Assembly: GCA_036346205.1 (NCBI GenBank)
Contig: JARFJB010001987.1
Coordinates: forward strand, 1,242,001-1,306,000
Reading direction: 5' to 3'
DNA from: Vesta saturnalis
Lineage: Eukaryota; Arthropoda; Insecta; Coleoptera; Lampyridae
DNA length: 64,000 nucleotides
Shown here piece after piece: positions 12,000-22,678 of this stretch. Each line of letters opens with the position of its first letter. Position 1 is the stretch's first letter. The translations under genes and the position numbers were made by a program. A model generated the notes under the pieces. It did not search any database. It had not been told where the DNA came from and saw only the letters and a list, made by a program, of their open reading frames with translations.

Positions 12000-12635
12000 A
12001 TTTTTTTTTACATAAGCACAATTATGAGCTGTTATTATATTACGTAATACTTTTTAATTAAATTAATTTTAACACTTCTTATGAAAGCATTAACATTGTT
12101 GTAAGAAATGTATTTAAAATTGAATTATTCTTATAATAGGCGTGTATACTTTTTGATCTAAAGTTAATAGGTTTCCAGACAATCATAAATGGAACTAGCC
12201 TAACGTAATTATTTATTCATTTTTGTCGTTATTTTTATTCATTACGAAAACCTATCTTAATATTAAATTATCCCTAAGAAAGTATCGCTTTGAAATTTTG
12301 TATTTTAATGCTTTGTATCAACTGTAGTTTTCTGCCATTTGGATTTTCTTGCATCAAAAACCCTATAAAAATACATGTCAGAAATTTGTCAATCGTTTAA
12401 AACCTCGAAATGTATTAAAAGATTGAAACTGTAAAATGGGCGCGTGGTACCCGAAGGCATGTCTGAAATACTATTTTAGAAAGGGCAAAAACACGTCCAT
12501 AGTTTATAAAATATTGTCATTATCTGCTGGTTTATTATGCAGCCTTTTACGTAATACGTTTATAATGAAAATAGGCAACAATATAAAATCAACAATATTA
12601 ATCTGTCAGATTAACCTTCATGTCAGATAGAGGAA
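12000..12635. other. AT-rich spacer
   Basis: No supportable gene. A 64-codon frame near 12436 has no recognisable domain. Confidence 0.35.
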
Positions 12636-12639
12636 AATA

Positions 12640-13240
12640 GACATCTGGATGCTAACTTGGAAAAAAGATGTCAAAGCTGCCCGATTTTATAAAAATATTA
12701 ATAACAGTGTAAGCATTATAAATCTTTATTTTTAATGTTTAACACTTATTTAGCTTTGTATTATGAAACTTTACAAAGAAATGCCGTGTGAACTTGAATT
12801 ATCTTGAAAAAAAATGTTTAAAATTTTCCTATAAAATTGATCGTTGTTCAGATAATGAAATAATCTGTACAAATACTTAAATTCCTTCTCCTTCAATGTT
12901 TTTTGCCACAAAATTACGTGTCGTATCAACAAATTTACATAATTAATTTATAATTTAACAATCCATACGCTATTTTTATATCTGTGAAATACACAGCTGT
13001 TTCAGAAATATTAGAGTAAAACTAAAAACAGCGACTACTAAACTTCCTCTTCGCCGCCGGATTTCTTTAAGACTCCAATCAACGCCAGGAGAAATGAAAA
13101 CAAAATACGAAATTTTAATCACGTGCGTGTTACCGTTTTGGAGTTATCGTGGATACTAGCATACACGCACATGCGTGCACGCGCGCGCTCACACACACAC
13201 ACACACACAAACACTCACGCACACGAACACACACACGGTA
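12640..13240 (+). repeat. Dispersed repeat A, copy 2, with CA array
   Basis: The same landmarks as copy 1 appear in order: TGGATGCTAACTTGG, AAAGCTGCCCG, ACACTTATTTAGCTT, AAACTTTACAAAGAA and CGTGTCGTATCAAC near 12920. A CA/CG-rich array follows at about 13160-13236. Both plus-strand copies are followed by a short GGTAAAATTNT-like segment after the array, so the microsatellite is probably part of the repeat unit. Confidence 0.6.
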
Positions 13241-13642
13241 AAATTTTGTCAAACGTTTTAAAATGAGGTAATATGTTGATTGAGCGTTTGTGCAAATAAT
13301 GTCGCTCGCATGTGTGTGTAGGTTGAAGGCTAAAACATCTTTTTTTTCGTGCAACAGTTAGGAAAATTTGTATAATGCACGATAATATAGATTGTTTACC
13401 AGTGCTATATTTATGTAACTAATTATCCAAAAATTAGAAGTTTGTGGCCTTGCTCCTATTTGAAATTGTATTTGACATACCTATTTTCAATTTTGTATGT
13501 TAAATAACTGTGTCAAATCTATTCTCTATATTGTAGTATTCACTAATGCATTTGGCATTTTCCATTTTAAATACATGTCATTTTACCCACCTCTGGACTC
13601 ACCACTTTGTTTACGCCAAAAAAAAATTCGATTGTAAACGCT
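13240..13642. other. Non-coding spacer before the hAT insertion site
   Basis: Nothing recognised. Confidence 0.35.
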
Positions 13643-13795
13643 AGTGTATGCAGGGTTGCCAGATTAGTTAAAACGAAGGTAGCCAATACCTATACAAAAA
13701 GTAGCCAGATGTCGCCACTATCATTACACGCGCCAAAATTCAAAAATAATAAGATTTTGTTTAAAGTTTTATTACAAAACAGTACAAAAGTATTC

Positions 13796-13802
<7 letters not shown>

Positions 13803-13852
<50 letters not shown>

Positions 13853-13853
13853 G

Positions 13854-13882
<29 letters not shown>
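13803..13882. repeat. (TA)n followed by (CA)n microsatellite
   Basis: TA array 13803-13852 and CA array 13855-13882, inside the hAT element and directly abutting the left end of the nested DD41D element. The TA array may have offered the TA insertion target. Confidence 0.95.
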
Positions 13883-13886
<4 letters not shown>

Positions 13887-14485
13887 GAGTCATTAGTGCG
13901 CCGTCGGAAGATCCTGGTTTTATTATTAATAATAAAAAAAATGTTATAGCGCCGATCAGACTTAGATGTGCATCGAATTTTTCATCCCTATAGGGTGTTC
14001 CATAATTGCAGGACCGGACTCAGCTTTGTTTTGTTAAATGGAACCCTATATTTATTTAATTTTATTATTATTTGTCTTGTTGAATGCTAAAAAACGGTAC
14101 TTCGTTTTTAAATTTATTTTGTGGCGTTGCCAAGTTAGAGCATTTTTTCTTTAAAAAAGTGAAAATTTATACCTTTACTTAAATTGTTCTGAAGACTTTA
14201 ATATTAACAGTAGAACTGTAAGGTTTGGCAGACGGGTAAACAAGACCTTGCTCTATCTTTTGACCTTCATACTTCCTGATTATGCTATACTGGGTGTTTA
14301 CACAATATGATCAATTTTTGCAAATGTGAAATGACCATAACTTTTGTTTTTTAAATGGAACACCCTGTATTTTATCATGTCATCGTGTTCTGTTTTTAAT
14401 TATCTTACTTTTTTATTAAGCATGTAATTATACCTAATGTTACGCGTTCTCGAAATATTTAAGATTTGTTGCAAAATCAATGACA
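13881..14485 (+). repeat. Left arm of the long terminal inverted repeat
   Basis: Pairs with 15866-16493. It contains a second, inward-facing terminal-type motif at 14352-14369. Confidence 0.88.
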
Positions 14486-14586
14486 ATTGTGACAAACTGG
14501 ACGGTCTATACAAAAGTAATAAAGCAAACAAAAGAATTTGTATTTGAAAAATCATAAATTATTGAGAAAATTATAATAAGTTATAA

Positions 14587-15636
14587 CTAAATCAAATGCT
14601 CGATGTGTCCACCATTTTCTTGCAAACAGGTGTGAATTCTCCTCAAAAAAGAATCTTCAACATTTCGCAGCATGTTTTGGTTAACCATTTGAAATGCATT
14701 CCGTATTCTAATTTTCATATCTTCTTTGGTGGTAGGAGATTCTTGGTATACTAAGCTTTTAATATAACCCCACAAAAAAAAATTTAATTTTGTCAGATCA
14801 GGAGTCCGAGCTGGCCATCCTACTGGCCCTCCTCTCCTAATCCATTTATTGGGAAACGTTCTGTCTAGATGTTCTCTAACAATGCGACTATAGTGGGGAG
14901 GCTCACCATCCTGCTGAAACCACATCCTTTGACGTATGTCTAACGGCAATTCTTATAGGAGCGGAGGTAACTCATTTTGAAGAAATTCAAGATAGGTTTG
15001 ACCATTAATGTTTCTTTCAAAAAAGTAAGGTCCAATTATATGGTTCCCTACTATCCCGCCCCACACATTCAAAGACCAGCGATGCTGATGATCTATTCTT
15101 CTAATAGCGTGGGGATTTGTATTGTCATAATAATGGAAATTATGCCTGTTCACAAAACCATTTTTGTGAAAGGTTGCTTCGTCGGTTGCCAAAATGTGTT
15201 TAAAGAAATCATTGTCCTGTCTTAATCGTTCCAATGCCCACTGAGAGAATTCCAAGCGTCTTTGAAAATCATTTGCATTCAGCTCTTGGACTAGTTGAAA
15301 ATAGTATGGATGAAATTTATTTTTTCGAATTATCTTGGAAACACTAGTTTGACTAATACTGAGGTTTCTTGTGCTAACGTTTGGATTTTACACTACACTG
15401 GTTAGTACCACCAATACATTTTCTTCGTTTATAACCCTTTTTTCTCGTTCTTTTCTTTCGTACTGTACATCTCCTGTTCTTTCAAATCTTTCTTTGAGTT
15501 TTTCAAATATCCTTGGATCAGGATGCCTGCGCTCAGAAAATCGTTGTTGATAAATTCTCGAAGCAAGAAATGAATTTCTTTCACCTTCGCCCAAAGCGTA
15601 GACCATGTCAATACATTCATCTTGTGAAAATTTCAT
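14587..15636 (-). pseudogene. DD41D (rosa-like) transposase, nearly full length but broken
   Basis: The minus-strand start at 15636 (MKFSQDECIDMVYALGEGER) leads into a helix-turn-helix part with RRHPDPRIFEKLKERFERTG. Residues around 15360-15300 (SISQTSVSKIIRKN) are in a shifted frame. The block 15255-14953 holds the first catalytic Asp (ATDEATFHKNGFVNRHNFHY) and WSLNVWGGIVGNHIIGPYF. The block 14949-14587 holds the second Asp (RMWFQQDGEPPHYSRIVREH) and the third position, LTKLNFFLWGY. Here Asn replaces the expected Asp, with 41 residues between. The C-terminus is FLRRIHTCLQENGGHIEHLI. A frameshift near 15380 and a stop at 14950-14952 break it. The spacing and motifs fit the DD41D group reported as rosa. 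Confidence 0.88.
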
Positions 15637-15865
15637 TTTTCACACTAAACTGAGGAACTAGTGAATGACGTTTAAGCCAAACGTCAGGAATTATAAATCG
15701 CAGGCCTACTGGATGCCCTTTTTACACTTATTGCCATATTATAAAATCATGACTCTAAAAACTCGAATAAGTAAACCTTTGTCCATTAGTGTTTATTGGA
15801 CCATATTGTCAACAAGACATTTACGATTTGTAAATATTCAAAGCAAAAGTCGATTATTGTATTAA

Positions 15866-16493
15866 TTTTGCAACAAATCTTAAATATTTCGAGAACGCGT
15901 AACGTTAGGTATATTACACGCTTAATAAAAAAGTAGAATTAAAAACAGAACACGATGACATGATAAAATACAGGGTGTTCCATTTAAAAAATAAAAGTTA
16001 TGGTCATTTCAAATTTGCAAAAATTGATCATGTTTTGTAAACACCCAGTATAGTATAATCAGGAAGTATGAAGGTCAAAAGATAGAGCAAGGTCTTGTTT
16101 ACCCGTCTGCCAAACCTTACAGTTCTACCATTGTCTAAGACAATGGTTCTACTGTTAATATTAAAGTCTTCAGAACAATTTAAGTAAAGGTATAAATTTT
16201 CACTTTTTTAAAGAAAAAATGCTCTAACTTGGCAACGCCACAAAATAAATTTAAAAACGAAGTACCGTTTTTTAGCATTCAACAAGACAAATAATAATAA
16301 AATGAAATAAATATAGGGTTCCATTTAACAAAACAAAGCTGAGTCCGGTCCTGCAAGTATGGAACACCCTATAGGGATGAAACTATTTTTATTCGATGCA
16401 CATCTAAGTCTGATATAGATCGGCGCTATAACATTTTTCTTATTATTAATAATAAAGCCAGGATCTTCCGACGGCGCGCTAATGACTCACCCT
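15866..16493 (-). repeat. Right arm of the long terminal inverted repeat
   Basis: Near-complement of 13881-14485. It runs into the former hAT transposase C-terminus at 16496-16520. Confidence 0.88.
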
Positions 16494-16514
16494 GTATATA
16501 AAATAAAACTAAAT

Positions 16515-18215
16515 GTCTATGCCAATTATCACCTGTTTCCTCCAATTTAGATAAATATATATCTGCAGAGAACCTGTGCAACATAGATTCTGGGATAACA
16601 AATTTGTGGCAACACAGATTATGTGCAAACAAATGCACTTTAATTCTTAGCAATGCATCTAGCATTTCAATTTGCATTTTATTACGGAATTTTGTTTTTG
16701 TTGCATTCATTATTGAGAACACCCTCTCTACTACAGCATTACTCAGAGGTATTATTAGTAACGTTAAGATGTACTGTGCCAACTCTTTAAATGGTTTAGT
16801 ACCATTGGCTCTTTCGAGGGAATACGTCAGACTACTGAAAGTTGGAGGTATTTGACAGAACAGTTTTGGGATGCAAAAGCTTAATTTTGAAAATATTTCA
16901 AAATTATCAGGAAAACGTAAACATAATTCTTTCAATAATCTAACTAGAAAATTTTTAGACCATTCCATTATTAGATTTTTATCTTCTATTGAAAATTTTG
17001 AATTTTCCAAATAAGTATTGAATTCAAACCCATAATCAATCGAATCGTTGTTTAACATTGCTAAAGGATTATTAAAACTTTTCAAAACATGCTGCAATTG
17101 ATCTCCTACACAATTGTTTAAAAAATTGGTTTCAATATCCTCCTAGCCAAAGCTAAAAAATTTTCTAATAGCAAGTCTTACACACTTCCGTCCATTGAAT
17201 TACTTTGAAAATGTATATTGAGCTCATTTATTTCATGGAATATAGGTTTAAGGAAGATAAAGTAAGCTTTGAGTTATCATCAAACATGTTGCTTAAGAAT
17301 CTTGTCCTGTAACACTTTCATTTGTAGATGCTATATGGAAAACTGTTTGCAACTCAAGCCATTGAACTAAATTTTTTCATTGCACTATATCGAGAAAGCC
17401 ATCAAGTTGTTGACAATTTGTGTAATTTACAGAAGTATTTGTTTTCGTTCACATTAATTGTATCAAAAATATCTTTGTACTGAGCTTGCCTTAATGAATT
17501 ACAACTAAACCACCCATATACTTCTCTGCAAAGAAAATCAAATGAACTGGGAATTTCTTCGTAGCTTTTGAAGCTGCTAAATGTAAAGAATGACAAGAAC
17601 ATCTCATTAATTGCAGATTAGATATTAACTGCTCCAATTTTGTAAAAAGAGAGTTATTTTTCGGTTTTCCCACACATGTTAGATGCACCATCAGTACCGA
17701 TAGCCACTAAGTTTTCGATATTTAATTTATTATCATTTAAGAATTGTAGTATTGCATTGTACAAAGCATCAGGTGTAGTTTCAAACATCGCAACAATTCC
17801 CAAATAGTCAGTTATAATTTTATTTTCAGTTTGAATGAAATATCGTATGCACAAACACATAAATTTATGTACCGTAACATCAGTGGACTCATCAATGATG
17901 AGTGAATATTTCTGACTGCCTACAGCTGCTACTAATGTATTTAACAAATCTGGTGCAATGACTTTGGTAATTAATTTTGAACATTTGGTTCTGTGTAAAG
18001 TTAAATTAGCAAAAGATGTACCTTGGCCTACTTCTCACAATGTTTCACATAAATGATCACTAGTTAGAATTGATGAATGTACCGCTATATTAATTGCTAA
18101 TTTCAGATCACAAATTTTCTTCGCATTTCTTACATTCGAAACGCCAAATTGAACCAATTTGTTTTTCATACAATATTTCTGACAATCGACGTTTGATTAT
18201 CTATAATGTATAATC
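16515..18215 (-). pseudogene. hAT transposase, decayed
   Basis: On the minus strand: KICDLKLAINIAVHSSIL near 18100, then a stop. LITKVIAPDLLNTLVAAVG and the first catalytic-type Asp in SLIIDESTDVTVHKFMCL follow (17890-17870). Next are LVAIGTDGASNMCGK (17690) and RCSCHSLHLAASKA (17590). After a frameshift the remainder leads to the C-terminal dimerisation region, which contains PLSNAVVERVFSIMNATKTK (16760-16700). This order is that of hAT transposases of the ZBED/KIAA1586-like kind. No BED finger is visible at the N-terminus. The C-terminus ends about 20 bases before the nested DD41D element, which therefore hit the 3' flank rather than the gene. Confidence 0.87.
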
Positions 18216-18397
18216 CAGGTTAAATTCACGTGTTTGTGCCTAACATCACACTCTAAAAAAAAATTAAATTCGCACACAGCTTGCAAAAAGTAGCCATAAA
18301 AATCACCAAAAATTCAACCTCCAAATCGGTCGCCAAAATCTATAAAAACGCGCCAGAATGGCGAAAAGTAGCCATACCTGGCAACGCTGAGTGTATG

Positions 18398-18718
18398 GTT
18401 AACGATAACTTCATACAATATTTTAGTCAGTACTAAACGAAGTTAGCGAGTAAAATTTACTCGCTAACTTCGTTTAGCTGTTTTCATCTGACAGCTTCAC
18501 TGACAATGTTAAAATTTTTAATTTTTATTTTATCCAGGAATTAATTCAAACTCAGTGTTAACTGCATAGAACCATTGAAGTACTAAGAATAAGGATTTTG
18601 CGACAAGTGTTATGCTTTTAACCAGAAATTGTTGCTTAATATTTTAGATTCCAGCCACTTTGCTTTCTTTTCTATCTAATTTTACACTTATTAAGTTTAA
18701 AGCAAAGTATCTGAAATC
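18398..18718 (+). promoter_or_regulatory. 5' flank / putative promoter and 5' UTR of the AKAP17A-like gene
   Basis: The 321 bases between the hAT target-site duplication and the ATG at 18719 must hold the proximal promoter or 5' UTR unless there is an upstream exon beyond the transposon. No TATA box is evident. The most striking element is the 45-base palindrome at 18433-18477. Confidence 0.45.
18433..18477. repeat. Perfect 22-bp-arm palindrome
   Basis: CTAAACGAAGTTAGCGAG at the left is mirrored exactly by CTCGCTAACTTCGTTTAG at the right. There is one unpaired central base, giving two perfect 22-base arms. It lies 241 bases upstream of the AKAP17A-like start codon. Confidence 0.95.
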
Positions 18719-21029
18719 ATGAATACTTTTCAGACATGTCGCAATACATCAGACGCAATTCCTTTATATTTACCACAGCAATTGTACTTAAAACCTATTG
18801 CTCGTTTGAGTATATCCATACAGTTACCTCAAAAAAAGATGGGAAAAAGTATTTCGAACTGGGAAGTGATGGAACAATTACGTTCAATGATCAAACCAGA
18901 AATATTTATAGTTTTAAAAGTGACAAATATTAATTTAGATATTATACGCTTCGAAGCTGAGGTAGACCATAAAAATAAACTTGATATGATTGTAGATAAA
19001 TTAAATAAAAAATCCTTAACCTTAAAAGAGTTTCCGGAATTGTTAAAAGTTCGTGCAGGTCAGTCTAAACTTCATTTTCCGACACGTCATGATTGGGATT
19101 CATTTTTTCGAGAATCTAAAAGTATGAATGAAATGAAACCTGGAGAAAGACCTGATACAATACATATTTCAAATTTACCTATAAAGTGGTTTGTACCTTA
19201 CCATTTAAGTGGAGAAGAAAATATTAAACCCTCTGAAAAGATTTTTTTTCGAATTTTTGAAAAATTTGGCGTAATACGTTGTGTTGATATCCCCATTTGT
19301 GATCCTTATCGTAATAAAATGAAAGCCGAAGTATCAGGTTTACAGACATTTACATTTAATGAAGAACATTATTTTGAGGGTTATGTTCAATTCAAAGATT
19401 ATATTGGTTTTACGAAGATGATGGATGCATTACGTGGCATGAAACTTTTACATAAGGAAACGGATGATGATGCGTTCACTGTTGATATAGTTGTTGATTT
19501 TGACAGAACCAAACATTTAAGTGATGCGTCAATTCGTAGAAGAGAAATTGTGAGAGATCGTTTGGTGAGAAAAGATATTAATAAAGAGGAAAAAATGCGC
19601 CTTGAATTAGAAGAGGAAGAAAAGAAAAAAGAAGCTGAAAGGTTAACTAATATTAAATTTTTTCAATTTAATTGTTAACAAAGTTTAAATTAAAAAATGG
19701 TAAAAGGTTGGATGTAGTGTGAGGTGTAGTTATCATTTTTAGGAAAAAGAAATTGGATGAAAAGGCTGCTAAAGAACGAAGACGGTGTGAACGTGAAAAT
19801 AAAAGAAAAGCAAGAATACTAGCAAAATTAAAAGTTAATGGTGGTAATAAGAAGATCAATGAAAAAATTGCGAAAGAAAAAAAGAAGCTTTTAAGAGCGC
19901 AACGTACCCTTGAGGCAATTCGCCTTGTGGAAGAGTTGTTCCGAAGAATTAAGGTTTTTATACATTTTCTTACAACTTAAATTGGTTGGTAACTCTCTTT
20001 TACTTTAAGATTAAGTTTGAAAAAATGGTAGACACTAAAACTACAATTAGAGATGATGACGATGAAGTATGGATCTGTGGTGTTACATTTTCATTACTAA
20101 TCATAATTTTAGATATCCAGATTAAAAAGTGTTACTGAATTGGAAGTGCGCCAACAAAAGGAAAAACTTAATTACGGAATAGGGAGTCGAGTAGTTTTAA
20201 AAAGTATCTTAGGTGAAGGTGATCTTTGTAAGGATGACAGCTCTAACTCAGACTCTTCTACCTCGAGGAAATTCAGAAATAACCGTAACTGTTACAAAAT
20301 GTTATATTCACATTTTTATAATTTGTTTGCAGATAGTGAAATAAATCGAAAAAGTGCTCCTTTAGAGGTTATGCTATCTGGAACAAGTGATTGGTACAAT
20401 TATTCCTCTGTAGCAGATAACTTGTATTCATATCCATTAAATCCTCTTTACTCAAACACACGACTAGGTGGCCCTTCCCACTCTTTTCCATATTCACATG
20501 GTGGTCGTATGAGAAATTTTAAAGGAATGTATTCACGGCGTGGACGTGGGCGATATCGTGGTGGTTTTCGTGGAAGAAACTCTTCCTATCCTGCTGAGCT
20601 TCAACACCAATATTATAGGTATTTTGAAAAATTTCTACATGAACATGATGATCGTACACATCACAACTTGAGCAGATCAAGATCAAGATCGTATTCTCGA
20701 CGATCAAGGTTGGTCATGAATTTATTTTTAGCTAAAATAAATATGAATATTTCAGATCCACATCTAAAAGAAGATACTATAGATCTAGATCATGTAGTCG
20801 TTCATCAAGCAAATCTGGTAGAAGAAGATCAAACTCAAGGTCATCCAGTCGTTCTGAAAGATCAACCTCTTCTAGAAGACGTTCCAGACGTCATAGTCGT
20901 TCGCAACGTTCTCACACAAAAAGAAAAGATAAATCTCGATCATCCAGTTATAGATCTATAGATAGTGCTAAATTTATTTCACCAAGTAGATTAAGGATGC
21001 CACATTCCAGATCTAGATCACGGTCATGA
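18719..21029 (+). CDS. AKAP17A: A-kinase anchor protein 17A (AKAP17A)-like splicing-associated protein, four exons
   Basis: This is the clearest host gene. Proposed coding exons are 18719-19641, 19743-19953, 20113-20708 and 20756-21029 (667 residues). All have GT-AG introns, joining in phase as AG|G, phase 0 and AG|A. The N-terminal two fifths match the AKAP17A family: LYLKPIARLSISIQLPQ, GKSISNWEVMEQLRSM, FPTRHDWDSFFRESK, PGERPDTIHISNLPIKWF, VDIPICDPYRNKM and KHLSDASIRRREIVRD. An RRM-like fold lies around residues 145-260. The middle is a charged, Lys/Glu-rich helical segment. The end is Gly/Arg- and then Arg/Ser-rich (RSRSRSYSRRSR continuing into exon 4 and ending SRSRSRS before TGA at 21027). 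In mammals this protein binds protein kinase A and acts in splicing speckles; a nuclear splicing role here is inferred. A fourth possible intron (20213-20332) is discussed under findings. Confidence 0.93.
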
Positions 21030-21638
21030 AATATTTATCTTTAACACAACACTGTCGTTTTTTGTGTTACTAAAATATTTTTTCTGGTTATTACTGTAAA
21101 TTCTGTAAATTTTTTTTAGTGTTATTGTGTATGGTTTATCCTGCTATTAAGAAATACAAAAATTATTCTTTTGTTGGTTGGTACACTGCATTCACTGATA
21201 ATACAAGATGTTGATATCTGTTATTTTTTATGACTGGCAGTTTTTTTAATTTTTGTGATTTTTTACCTTCAACCCTACATATACATGTACAGGTGTAGAA
21301 GGTTATGCAATCGACTTTCTTCACTATCGCTAAATCGAGTTATTAGCTCAATTTACAACATATGGCCAAGTTCCCCCAAGATTAGCCATGATGTCTGTGT
21401 GTTAATATGTTAATATCCATGATAACTCCAGAACGACAACATGTACGCACTTAAAATTTCATATATTTAAGCTTTCTTCTATTTCTCCTGGAGCTTATTA
21501 GATTTTGGTAGAAATTCAGCAGCAGAGAGGCAGGGGCAGATTTTGGCTTATCAAATATTTCTGAAACGGTTTTATATTTCAAAGAAATAAAAATACCAAC
21601 ATACAGACCTTAAACATATTGATTAATTATATTCTATG
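21030..21638 (+). other. 3' flank of the AKAP17A-like gene
   Basis: Presumed 3' UTR and intergenic sequence. I see no second gene. Confidence 0.4.
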
Positions 21639-21639
21639 C

Positions 21640-21945
21640 AATTTTTTGATACGATGCGTAATTTAGCGGCAAAAAATTCCTAAGGTAGAATTTAAGTGTT
21701 AGTATTCAATATCTGAATAATGATTAATTTTTAGGATAATGTGTATTTTTCAAAGAAAATTTAATTTTACATAACTTTTCTTTATAAAGTTTCCTAATAT
21801 AAAGTGAAATGGGTGTAAAAATTAAATAAAGATTGAAAGTGCTTCAACAATATTATCAATATTTTTATAATAGAGCGGGTGGCTTTGGATTTTCTTTTAA
21901 GATAGCATTTAGATGTTTGTTAACCTCTATCTAACACTTTGACAA
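21640..21945 (-). repeat. Dispersed repeat A, copy 3 (inverted)
   Basis: The reverse complement carries the landmarks of copies 1 and 2: AAATCCAAAGCCACCCGC, AAACTTTATAAAGAAAAG, TTATTCAGATATTGAA and TACGCATCGTATC. This copy has no CA array. Confidence 0.6.
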
Positions 21946-22139
21946 GGAAATTCCTTGTACAGGTACAACAATAGCGTAGAACATACTAGTATTTACTATG
22001 TGTTTACTGTTGAACCAAATAAGACATCGCTAATTAATCAAGTAGTCGGAGATATATCAGAATTGTCAATAAAGTTTTATTTTTTTCCTTCAAAGTGTTG
22101 GAATTTATTAAAAAGCTAAAAACACAGTAGTGGTAACGA
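21946..22139. other. Short spacer
   Basis: Nothing recognised. Confidence 0.3.
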
Positions 22140-22530
22140 GATCAAGGAAGAATTCCAGAAAGTAATTCTCGAAGTTATGAGGCAACACCATATAACACAC
22201 CACCACCAGATTTGTATGGTTTTGGATAAAGTGTGCCACCTTTTTTATTCACAGAGCATATAGAGATAGATTCGACCATGCGATTATGGCACAATATCTC
22301 TTCTTGCAATTTTTTGACATTTTTAGCTTCATTGACTGCTTTAGCAATTCGATTCACCACCAGCTAAAGCACTGATTGCTGATAATCCTACGTATAAGAA
22401 ATGGTAAAAACATTCCTTGTTTAGGGAAGGGACTTTAATGTTTTTCGTTCCTACTAAACTTTTTACCACACCTTTGCCGTTGAAACTGCTAACTTTATTG
22501 TGTCTGTGAAATTTCTATTAGGTTTAATTT
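22140..22530 (-). pseudogene. Polinton/adintovirus-type small structural protein (PX-like), fragment
   Basis: The minus strand reads GLSAISALAGG (22400-22365), then after a one-base shift RIAKAVNEAKNVKKLQEEIL, HNRMVESI and LYPKPYKSGGGVLYG. An Ala/Gly-rich hydrophobic helix followed by a lysine-rich coiled segment, a HN-MESI motif and an aromatic PYK-G end is the layout I associate with a small conserved protein of Polintons. The assignment rests on memory of the family and needs a profile search. The frame is shifted, so it is a pseudogene. Confidence 0.5.
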
Positions 22531-22678
22531 TTTAGCTGTTGTTTTTCGGAAGTGCAACAAATTTCCACCATTGCATAACAATTTGTTCTTCTGATCAAGA
22601 TCGAGGTTTAGACCCCATTCCTAATTTTCTCTTTGCTTTCATGGTGATGTTGACTACTAAAGCTGCAGTTCATTTATC

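Larger units (their letters stand above)
13881..16495 (-). mobile_element. Complete long-TIR DD41D (rosa-like) element nested in the hAT
   Basis: Terminal inverted repeats of about 600 bp (13881-14485 and 15866-16493) match almost throughout, starting from the ends GAGTGAGTCATTAG and its complement. Inside the arms, ACAGGGTGTTCCATTTAA occurs in inward orientation at 15969-15986, with its complement at 14352-14369. The transposase lies between the arms on the minus strand. The right end is followed by TATA. The left end joins the CA microsatellite, so the TA duplication is not clean there. The right arm carries an extra 20-odd bases near 16130 (CATTGTCTAAGACAATGG, a small palindrome). Confidence 0.88.
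13643..18397 (-). mobile_element. hAT transposon with perfect 8-bp target-site duplication
   Basis: The left end CAGGGTTGCCAGA starts at 13651 and the right end is the near complement, CTGGCAACGCTG, finishing at 18389. The 8 bases AGTGTATG lie immediately outside both ends (13643-13650 and 18390-18397), the duplication length expected for hAT elements. Subterminal GTAGCCA motifs repeat at both ends. The transposase is on the minus strand. The 4.7-kb span includes a later nested DD41D element (13881-16495), so the original hAT was about 2.1 kb. Confidence 0.9.

Noticed and set aside
13607..13888. 93-codon frame ending in a run of Tyr-Ile and Thr-His repeats
   Set aside because: It is translation of hAT terminal sequence and the TA/CA microsatellite, not a gene.
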